Below, piece after piece: positions 36,301 to 46,200 of a stretch of DNA of 64,000 bases. The notes under the pieces were generated by a model. It had not been told where the DNA came from and ran no database searches. It saw only the letters and a program-made list of their open reading frames with translations. The translations under genes were made by a program, and so were the position numbers. Source of the stretch: Adenophora triphylla var. japonica (Eukaryota > Streptophyta > Magnoliopsida > Asterales > Campanulaceae); contig JAFEMH010006985.1 in assembly GCA_022495995.1 (NCBI GenBank), positions 7,501 through 71,500 on the forward strand. Reading direction: 5' to 3'. The first letter of the stretch is position 1, and every line of letters begins with the position of its first letter.

Positions 36301-37892
36301 GATTAGCCGAAAGGCGTATGTGTCAGCTTTGAGTTCTCGAGAATTGAAGAGTGAAGTAATCATTGCGAATGTTCGAGCCGTTCCGACATTGTATGGAGAT
36401 TTGAAGGAAGCTCAACAAGGTGATCCGGAGTTGAAGAAAATTTTTGATCAAGTGCAAGATGGGAAAGTCGGGGAATTTGCGTTGAATAGAGAAGGGATTT
36501 TAACCTTTCAAGGGAGAATTTGCGTTCCTTCATCACCGAAAATTAAGAGGCGTGTATTAGAGGATGGCCATAAGTCCAAGTTTGCGATTCACCCGGGTAG
36601 TACGAAAATGTATCAAGACTTGAAGCGTGGATATTGGTGGAATGAAATGAAAAGGGAAATTGCGGATTATGTTTCTAAGTGTTTGACTTGTCAACAAATT
36701 AAGGCCGAGCATCAGAGACCGGCGGGACTACTTCAACCGTTGGATATTTCGGAGTGGAAATGGGAAGGGATCTCGATGGATTTTGTTTCGGGTTTACCTC
36801 TTACCGCGAAGAAGATGGATGCTATTTGGGTTATTGTGGATAGGTTGACAAAGTCGGCTCATTTTCTTCCGGTGTCAACCAAGTTTTCGTTGGAGAAGTT
36901 AACCCAGTTGTATATGAAGGAGATTGTGAGACTTCACGGGGTTCCAGTTAGTATTGTTTCCGATAGAGATCCGAGGTTCACTTCTAGATTTTGGAGAGCA
37001 TTGCATGAAGCCTTGGGTTCTAAGTTGTGTTTTAGTACGGCGTTTCATCCTCAAACCGACGGTCAGTCCGAGAGAACTATTCAGATACTTGGGGATATGT
37101 TACGGGCTTGTGTGATAGATTTCCAATTATCGTGGGAGGATCATCTACCGTTAGTTGAGTTTGCTTACAATAACAGCTATCAGTCTAGTATTGAGATGGC
37201 TCCGTATGAGGCGTTGTATGGTAGAAAGTGTAGATCTCCGATGTGTTGGGATGAGGTAGGTGAAGCGAGACTTTGGGGCCCGGATTTGGTTAGAGATTCT
37301 ACGGAGAAGATCAAGGTGATTCGGGATAGATTGAAGACGGCTCAGAGTAGACAGAAAAGCTACGCCGACAATAGAAGGCGGGATTTATCTTTTCGGGTTG
37401 GTGACTTTGTGTTCTTGAAGGTCTCTCCGAGGACGGGAATTAAAAGGTTTGGTAATAAGGGTAAGTTGGCTCCGAGGTTTGTAGGTCCGTTTGAGATTCT
37501 AGAGAAGATTGGGGATTTGGCTTACCGGTTGGCGTTACCCCCGTCTTTTTCTTTGCTTCATGATGTGTTTCACGTTTCTATGTTAAGGAAGTATTGTCAT
37601 GACCCCTCCCATGTTTTGAGTTCTCCCAGACGATGTTCAGGCGGACATGTCTTATGTGGAAGAACCGTTAAGAGTCTTAGAATTTCAAGTTAAGGAGTTG
37701 AGAACTAAGAGTATCCCGATAGTGAAAGTCCTTTGGAAGAATCATACCGTCGAGGAAGCGACGTGGGAGCTAGAGTCGGAGATGAAGGCGAAATACCTTT
37801 GGTTGTTTGAGAATTCAAGTAAGTCTTTTAAAATTCGGGTCGAATTTTCTTTAAGGGGGAGTGAGTGTGACGATCCCAACCCTAGGCACTAA
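33389..37892 (+). pseudogene. Tekay gag-pol polyprotein, internal copy 2, several frameshifts
   Basis: Same domain order as copy 1 and nearly the same sequence, but broken elsewhere. The gag EHWW region is scrambled by compensating small indels (near 33720-33765). A one-base loss near 35106 stops the frame (MAPTS then TAA) just before RT. A one-base gain near 35403 shifts the frame inside RT. A two-base loss near 37627 shifts the frame before the chromodomain. The site where copy 1 has its insertion (near 29186) is intact here. PBS and polypurine tract (37853-37865) look normal. Confidence 0.92.
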
Positions 37893-40021
37893 TTTTAAAT
37901 ATTAAATTATATGCTTTTAATATTTATGTTAGCTTTATGTGTTCAATTATGTCTTTAAATTCTTAATTTAAGATAAATTGGGTGAGAAGTAAATTTAGAA
38001 TCTTTTATGAATTTATTAGACATTAAATAAGAACCTTGGAAAAATAATAAAAAAAAATAGAAAATAGATAAATATATGAGGAGGTTAAAATGGGTAGAAT
38101 AATTAATTAAGGGGAAGGGTAAATTAAATTGGGGTGAAAGCCTTTTGTAGATATTTTCTTGGGGGGGGGGGGGCAAAGAAGTCTTACTCCCCCTAGGCTT
38201 GACATGTGTCCAACTCCCTCACCTCCTCTTACTTCCTCCTCCATTATTCCCATACTTCCTCCTAGCAAGACCTTGAGAGAACTCCATGGAAGCTCTCAAC
38301 TCATCTTCTTGAAGCCAAGCCATTTCTCCACCAAATTCAAGTCTAGGAGCATCATTGAAGTTGGATCATCTAGGAGAATCCATCAAGTTAGAAAGATCAC
38401 CCTTCCATTATAAAACCCTAAGGTGAGTTGTTATGATTCCCTTCTTCTACTTGTTCATAAGTTCTTTAAATATTGTTCTTGCCCTTATGATGTTGATTTC
38501 ATGCTTGGGAAACCTTAATGGAAGTTGGATGATTGGAAAATGAAATTAGTTGAAGCTAGGGTTCAATGAAGATAATCAAAAAGGTTTGAAATGGGTGGAA
38601 TTTGTAGTGATAAATGATCTAGGGTTTCTTGGTTTTGAGTTTACATGTTTTGTATGAGACTTGGTAAGGTTAAGGTATCCTTTGGTGTTCTTGAAATAAG
38701 CAATGGTAGAAGGAAAGGAGAACTAGGTTTAAAAAGGATTAAAATCTGAATTTGGGCTGGAAGGAGGCTTGGGCGGTCGCCCATGGGGGGCTGAGCGGCC
38801 GCCCATCATGGCAGTAGCTCACAATTGCTTTGAAAATCCACTTGGGCGGTCGCCCATAGTGGCAGAAACTTACATCCTCTTTGGAAATCCACTTGGGCGG
38901 TCGCCCAAGTGGTATGACGGTCGCCCGCGGCCCCGAACCAACTCTTTAGTTTGAACTAGAATCGTTTAGCAAGTTTGTTTGGCCACTTATAAATCGTGAC
39001 TCCCACTTGGTAATTGAACTTGAACCTTCATAGAGGCCTTGTATCCTCGTATATGGAAATTGTAGGGTGGGTTAATGATACCTTGTTTCCTTACTTGATA
39101 TTATATACATTATTGATGTTGTTTAGTGTATTCATAAATTGTTACACTTTAATATTGATTGGGCATGAGTATATATTACCGTGTGGCTATTGTTATCCCT
39201 TTTGTGGATTTTATTTCAAGTAACTATTATGTGCTTGATGATCTGTTAATCAGCTGATATTGGGGGTATAACGTAATACGATCAATTATGGAAGTGTGAC
39301 CTAATGTGATCAGATTATGTTATACCTGTGACCGTCCCCTCCTGTGGCCACAGGTTGGGGTTTTAGCATCTGTATTGAGCCAAAAGCCTTACAGAGTTGC
39401 TACTATCTTATTTGGTTCCCTGAAAAATGGGTCTTATAAGATGTGAGTATTGCTTAAGCAGCTCACTTAAGATTGGAGTATTATTATACCCAATGTTGTA
39501 CGACTATTGTTCAGACGGAAAAAGGTAAACCAAAGGTAACGTAAGGTGTTTACAGTTTTTCCAACGTGTTATGTGTTGCATTTATTTGGCATATTGTTGC
39601 ATCCATAATAGCTTGCTGAGATTTATTCTCACCCCTCTCCCTTTAGTGTTTTAGATCCCGAGACAGGCGGACCGGCCAAGTAAGGACGGAGAGGAGTTTG
39701 GAAGTAATCTTTTGGGTATTGTCGGGATATGTATAGCTTGGCGTATAAAATGTATTTTAGTAATTCCTTGTAGGAGTTTGTAATTATAAACTTTAATTTC
39801 TACGTCATAACCTTAATCTTTTGTAATTAAACAGTGTTCGCTTTCAAAGTTAGTCAACTCCTCCTCCAAAGTGGAGTGGAGTAGAGTTCTTTTGAAATTG
39901 TTATGTTATTAATGTTTATATTTGAAAGTCAAAGTAAAGTTTTAAAAGTTTAGTGTTTTTGGGTTAGTTTGAGGACGCTCCAACTCGGGACACGTGTAGG
40001 TTCCGGGTCGGGGTCCTCACA
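37866..40021 (+). repeat. Tekay LTR 3
   Basis: Starts TGTGACGATCCC and ends GTCCTCACA, then the GGTAA target duplication. 2156 bp, about 20 shorter than the others mainly through one missing palindrome unit. Confidence 0.92.
38769..38930. repeat. GC-rich palindrome cluster in LTR 3, one unit fewer
   Basis: Where LTR 2 has two units around 32107-32145, LTR 3 has one (near 38844-38856), a loss of about 23 bases spanning exactly one palindrome and spacer. The last unit is GACGGTCGCCCG. Confidence 0.88.
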
Positions 40022-40026
40022 GGTAA

Positions 40027-40375
40027 AATGGAAAAAAAACTTTTGACACTATTCATATAACTATTCATCTCACTTCCCTCATTTATACTATAGATTTCAT
40101 ATATTGTAAGTTTGATATTGGATGGTTATTAATCTAAAAATTATACTTTCTTTCGTTTTAATTTAAGATTTTAAATTTTCTTTACTTCATAAATGACAAA
40201 ATATAACGTGTAATAAATAATATTATCTTTATAAATTTCATAAAATTACAAAAAACATCATTGCTTATTTAATCTATTTTTTGTACATTTGATTTATGAA
40301 TATTAATAATCGTATTTTGAATAATTATGTCATTAACTCACTACTATAATTGATCAATATTATATTGGATAAAAA
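40027..40375. other. AT-rich intergenic sequence
   Basis: Between the Tekay array and the LINE. No open frame or repeat end was identified. Confidence 0.6.
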
Positions 40376-42925
40376 GCAGGGGGGATCTAGTCTTTTTGAG
40401 GTGGGCGTTTCCTCAGCAGCGACGCGCTACGCTTCAAAGACATGGGTGTAGTGATAAGTATGCAAAGGTTGTTAGGTCGTCGCCCGAAAGCGACGCGCCA
40501 TCTCTTCGCCCGGGATGGTGTCAAATATGCAAGGGTTCCTGTATGGCTGACGAGTGTGGGTAAAGAAGCTAGTCCATGGTAGGTGTAAGGGTAGTAAGAA
40601 ATGCTTGTAGAAAGAGTTATACAGATTGCAAGGTTATTTCGGGTAAGAGCATAACAACTTAACATAGACTTGTTGTACTTGATTTTCGAAGTAAGAGAAT
40701 TTCAAGAAAGAGAAAATCACAGGTAGACCCTAGAATCAAGTGTTGGAGACTTCAAGGGGAGAATCAATAGAAATTTGTAGCTAAGGTGGTCGATACCGAT
40801 ATTTTGTCGGATAATATGGAGGATATGGATATAGATTCGACTTGGACTAAAATGGGACATACCATAAAGGAGGTGGCGAAAGAAGTCCTTGAAGAATCTA
40901 GAGGAAACGTGCCACCAAGTAAGGATACATCATGGTGGAACGAGGAAGTAAAACAACCAATAAAGGGCAAGAGTGAATGCTACAAATTATTGGGAAAATG
41001 AAGGAGCGACGAGAACTATGAGAAGTATAAGAAAGCTAAGAGAGAAGCTAAGAAAGCAGTAAGCGACGCAAGAGCAAAGGTGAATTAGGAACTTTATGAT
41101 ACGTTGGATACAAAAGAAGGGGAAAAGGACATCTACAGACTCGCTCGTATGAGGGATAAGAGGACAAGAGATATGGGAAAGGTTAAATGTGTGAAGGATA
41201 TAGACCAAAGAGTTCTAGTAGGAGATAAAGCGATAAAAGATAGATGGAGTTCGTACTTTGATACCTTGTTCAATGGCGGTCAAGAGCAGGATATTGGAGA
41301 TTTAAATATCTCTTCTAGTATGATTAATCGAGATTTTATGCGGATAATTCAAAAGGGTGAAGTGGAAATGGCAATGAAAAAGATGGAATTGAAGAAATCT
41401 GTAGGACCGAATGGAATACCAATTGAGGTTTGGAGATGTTTCGGGGAGAGGGAAATAGAGTAGTTAACAAAGTTATTTAACAAGATATGGAGAAGTAACA
41501 CAATGCCATTGGAGTGGTGGAAGAGTACTCTGATCCCTTTGTATAAGAACAAAGGTGATGTCCAAGATTGTGCCAACTATCGGGGGATCAAACTAATGAG
41601 CCATACTATGAAACTTTGGGAAAGAGTGATTGCACAAAGGCTGAGAAAAATTATGGATATTTCGGATAACCAATTTGGGTTTATGCCGGAAAGATCGACT
41701 ATGGAGGCAATATATCTTATGAGACTAACCATGGAGAAATATCAGGATCAAAAGAAAGATTTGCATATGATTTTCATTAATTTGGAGAAGGAGTATGATA
41801 ATGTGCCAAGAGTGATACTTTGGTGGGCACAAGCAAAGAAGGGTGTTTCAAAAAAATATATTGATATTATCAAGGACATGTATAACGGAGTTAGTAGTTG
41901 TGTACAGACTAGTGTTGGGAAGACTGAAGAGTTCCCTATAAAGATTGGAGTGCATCAAGGTTCCGCACTTAGCCCCTTTCTCTTTGCTTTGATAATGGAC
42001 GAATTGACGAGGTCAGTCCAAGATGATATACCAAGGTGTATGTTGTTCGCAGATGATATTGTGCTGATTGATAAGACAAAAGAGAGTGTTGAAAGTAAAT
42101 TTGAGTTGTGGAGACACACTTTGGAATCTCGAGATTTTAAACTGAGCAGAAGCAAGACTGAGTATTTGGAGTGTAAGTTTAGCAGAGTTGGAAGTAGGAA
42201 GGCAGGCGCGGTCACATTTGATGGAAATATTATCCAAGCTTCTGAATTTTTTCGCTCTCTTGGATCCATTATCTAAAAGGATGGAGAATTAGATGGAGAT
42301 GTGGCTCATATGATTAAAGCATGTTGGTTGAAGTGGAAGAGTGCCGCAGAGTTCCTATGTGATCGCGGCATGCCCCATAGATTAAAGGGAAAATTCTACC
42401 GCACGACAATTAGACCGGGACTGCTTTACGGAACCGAATGTTGGGCCGTGAAACAGTGTCACGTACATAAGATGAATGAGGCGGAGATGCGTATGCTTCG
42501 ATGGATGTGCGGTCATACAAGAAATGATCGATTGGGAAATGAGGTGATCAGAGGTAAGTAGTAGTTGCACCCATTAAGGATAAAGTGAGGAAAAATCGTC
42601 TAAGGTGGTTTGGACATGTGAGAAGGAGACCGAGTGATGCACCGGTTAGGAAGCCGAAACAGTGGGAAAATGATAAAATGGCGAGGGGTAGGGAAAGGCT
42701 CAAACAAACTTGGATTATAATGATTGAAAATGATATCAGTTTACTTAGAGTGAATGAAAGTATGGTGTTGAAGAGGCAGGAGTGGAAGGCAAAAACCCAT
42801 GTGGGGGGTTGATTTTTTTTTTTTTCAACAACTTTTTTTCACGATAACATATGAGAATTCATGTTAGTCAACCCCATATTATTTTGAGACTAAAAAGTTG
42901 TTGTTGTTGTTATTATTGTTTACAA
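40376..42925 (+). mobile_element. RTE-clade LINE, decayed
   Basis: A 5' GC-richer leader with GACGCGCTACGC and TCGCCCGAAAGCGACGCG (40380-40520) is followed by a broken reverse transcriptase frame and a 3' tail of GTTGTTGTTGTT repeats (42895-42915), the usual 3' end of plant RTE elements. The endonuclease-coding part is missing. It ends about 360 bases upstream of the IQD start codon, so it forms part of that gene's promoter neighbourhood. Confidence 0.85.
40684..42812 (+). pseudogene. RTE reverse transcriptase remnant with several stops
   Basis: The linker region (PRIKCWRLQGENQ), fingers (KKSVGPNGIPIEVWRCFGE), palm (NYRGIKLMSHTMKLWERVI; QFGFMPERST; GVHQGSALSPFLFALIMDEL) and the catalytic FADDIVLI are recognisable, then the C-terminal RTE block (GLLYGTECWAVK, RMLRWMCGHTRNDR, NRLRWFGHVRRRP). 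In-frame stops lie near 40999, 41088, 41461, 42274 and 42560, with a frame change after 42560. From family knowledge, about 230 residues of apurinic endonuclease should precede the linker and are absent. It cannot be active. Confidence 0.88.
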
Positions 42926-43091
42926 TATTTTTTAAAGTTAACGTGATTTCAAAATTCTGAGTTTAAGCCCGATAAAAAGTGTTAAAAGTCAAAATAAAAA
43001 TGTAATCTGGTTATCAAATTTTTTTTTTTTAATTTTTTTGGGCTGCTCCCGGTATAGAGCAGTTTTCCAATAATATTTTCGTTTCACTACC

Positions 43092-43125
43092 ACGCGTGAG
43101 ACTTGGGAAATTCCGTGTTATAAAT
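43092..43125 (+). promoter_or_regulatory. IQD gene core promoter: CGCG box and TATA box
   Basis: TATAAAT at 43119-43125 lies about 160 bases before the start codon, followed by a CT-rich leader with a short CA repeat (43193-43210). CACGCGTG near 43092 holds ACGCGT, which fits the CGCG element bound by CAMTA calmodulin-regulated factors; one match is weak evidence. Confidence 0.5.
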
Positions 43126-43284
43126 TCCATTGTCGCTTCTCTCTTTCCATCTCCCCGTCCCCATACATACAGTCTCACACTACTTGTCTCCTTCACACAC
43201 ACACACACACTACTCTCTCCCCCCTCTACATAATGCCGACCCGAAACCTCTAGCCGGCCAACCCCCAACCACCGATACTAGAAA

Positions 43285-46200
43285 ATGGGCAAAGCATCAA
43301 AGTGGTTCCGCGGCCTCTTTGGCCTGAAAAAACCCGGTTCCTACACCTCCACCTCCGCGGCGGCTCATTCCATTCCCAAACCACCCAAGCGTCGATGGAG
43401 CTTCGGCAAATCCTACAGAGAAAAACAAACCACCACCGATGACCCGGAATTCTCAATCGAAAATCCTCTTTTAAACGGTAATGATCAGAGTAAGCACACG
43501 ATTGCGGTTGCTGCGGCGACGGCAGCGGTGGCCGAGGCAGCTGTCGCTACTGCTCAGGCTGCCAACGCGGTTGTCAAAATGACCAGCACCGGTCGCTCTA
43601 CGTCTGCCAGAGGGGGCGTTAATATCGCCGCGGCGCACGCTAGCATTTCCGGCTTCGGGATTCGGGAGGAGTACGCGGCGGTTAAGATTCAGTCCATTTT
43701 CCGAGCTTACTTGGTTAGTTTCCTTAATCAGGCCTTGATTACATTAAATTTACTACCAATGCCACTATTTATATTGCTTTCTTCGTCAGTCCATAAGCTA
43801 GTCTAGTCACATTTATTTATGATAAGTAGCTTCTAAATTAACCGGCGCCGGAGATTTTCTTTGCATCGGTGATCTCTGAGGGTATAATTGTCATTTGTGC
43901 TTGCCTTCATGTCTCTTCGTCACGGATAGAAGAAAACGATATTGACGTGATTACGGTTCAGTAATTTGTTGTTTAGTGTGAAAATGTCAACAAAGAAACC
44001 AAAGTTTGTAGAGCCAAACACAAGGAAATAGTTCATCATTTACTTAAAGCAGAACCGTTTTTGTCCACTAGTAATGTACAACATTCATCTCCATTGGTAC
44101 AACCTCTTATGATGTACAATCTTTTGTGAATGTTGTACAACCATTAATGCTCTGAAGCTTGGGTGGGAAATTTGGGAAGATTTTTGAAAAAAAAAAAAAT
44201 GGACAGGTGGTCCTCAAGATCTACCCTATGTCCTTTTCAAGAAATGTTCACTGTAAATTTACCCCCTTCAAATGGCAGGAAAGCTAAAAGTCTAGAACTC
44301 TTTAGGGTACAAGTACTTGGTATGGTGGGTTTATTTTTGGATGTTGCCTTTTGCCAGTTGGGTTGTTTGCATTTATTTATGTTAACAAGTTTTTTGTTGT
44401 TTAATTTGGGGAAATGGGGTGCTAGTGATGAGAGTATGCTTGAGATGCTCTAGTACAAATTTGGGGATTGGTACAACTTTGTTGGTTTCCAATGAGGTAA
44501 TGAATAGTGCTATAGTTTTATTTTAAGACCTATGACTGTAGGTATAGAGGTATGGGGGTTTAATGGACTAATCTTGGCCTCTTTTGTTTCTTGATAGAAG
44601 TCTACTTTAATGGCCTTATTATACTCTACACTGATTACTCCCTCCGTCCCACGATAATTTGCAAAAAGATCCCTTTTGGGCGTCCCACAATAATCTGCAC
44701 TTTTCCAAAATGGAAATGGGACACACTTCTCTCTACTCATAACCATTACCCACTTACTCCACTTTTTCTCTCCTACCCAACCATCTACACTCACAACACA
44801 TCACTTTTTTCACCTTTTACCTTAATTCCCGCGCCAAGCAAAAAAGTGCACATTTCTTCGGGACAGAGGGAGTATATGTCATGAATTTGTATTCATTGAA
44901 GAAAATGCTTAACTACAATAAAATATGGAAAGCAGAAAGTATTTAAGTTTTTAACTATTTAAGTTTTTGATGTAGACCCTAGGACCCATCACCTATTGGA
45001 TGTTAAGATATGGATGTGAAACTGCTGCAACGACAGATTTGTTGCTCTATTCTAATTTGACCAAGTTTGCTTCTTTTTGAATTTGACAGTAGATACTATT
45101 TGGGTGTAGTCCACATAATTCCAAACAATCTCTACTGCTCGAAAAAGAAATCAGCATGGCCAAATCTTGGCCAAACGATGCAGATGAACAACAAATCTAT
45201 CGTTGTAGTAGTTCCAAATCCAAAATCTTGCTTAATAGTTTACAGATCACTTTTGGTATCTGGATCATTCATTTTTGCAATTAACAATTAGATTAGGGCA
45301 AATTGGCGATATGTATTAGTATGTATGTTGTTATGTATCAGGGGCGGACACAAATATGTATAAAAGGGTGGGAGTGAACCCCCTACTTAATTTGTGTGTT
45401 TAGTTTAGTGGTTAAGATGTTGACGTTTTAGCCTGGTGGTTGTAGGGTTAAATCCCATATCAAGCAAAAAAAAAATATATACGAAGTTTTATAGTGTATT
45501 TATGCAACCCCTTACAAAATGCTTTGTGTCCGCCACTGTTATGTATAGTTATTTTGTAATGGTTTGGCAAAATCAAGAACATTCATTTAGAAAAGAAAAG
45601 TGAGATTAAGTTAATTGGAAGTCGGAACCGGTCTTTTTACTACTAGTATGCAGTGAAATCCATATCATGTTCCGTGTATGCAAGTAAAAAGATGCAAACA
45701 AAAAGGTGGGTCTTAGCATGTGCCTTCCTTTTACCTTATCACTATTGAAACATGTAAGTCCTGGATATAATAAAGTAGGTTGACTGAGCACTTAAACATT
45801 GCAGTATTGTCAAGACATTGAAATCAGTTGTTGGTAAATAAGCTTTTTCTTTTGTAACTTACTATGGACGGCGATTGAGTTGTCACATGTCTTCTTAAAT
45901 TTCATGAATCTCTGTTTTAGTGAAACTTTTATATTTATAATTTTGGTGTCGCTTTTATGGCGTCTAGCACTTCTAAAATTCATGTCTGTGAATGTGGATG
46001 TCACTTTGCGCCATAATCAGAAGAAACTAAGCTCAATAATGTAGTGTAGCTTGAATAAGCTTGAGAATAACACAATATGAAAAAAATTGGATCAAGGAAT
46101 TTTAAAATTGCGAGAAAAAAAATACAAAATATTTAGTGGCATTAAATTGTTATAGTGTACAAAGAATATGCTCCCTCCGTCCCACATCAAATTGCAAAAA

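Larger units (their letters stand above)
24400..40021 (+). mobile_element. Tekay (chromovirus) tandem array: LTR-INT-LTR-INT-LTR
   Basis: Three near-identical LTRs (24400-26579, 31136-33308, 37866-40021) alternate with two near-identical internal regions of about 4.56 kb. Only the outermost ends carry a target duplication: GGTAA at 24395-24399 and 40022-40026. This is the expected product of unequal recombination between LTRs of two sister copies, or of integration of a multimeric cDNA. The chromodomain at the integrase C-terminus, LTRs above 2 kb and an initiator-Met PBS place it in Ty3/Gypsy chromoviruses, Tekay/Del-type. Both internal regions carry frameshifts, so neither should make a full polyprotein. 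Confidence 0.93.

Noticed and set aside
41104..42276. The LINE reverse transcriptase as a host RT gene
   Set aside because: Several in-frame stops, absent endonuclease, and a GTT-repeat tail typical of RTE retroposons.
43029..43268. Antisense open frame over the IQD leader
   Set aside because: Low complexity, driven by the CT- and CA-rich 5' UTR; no homology recognised.
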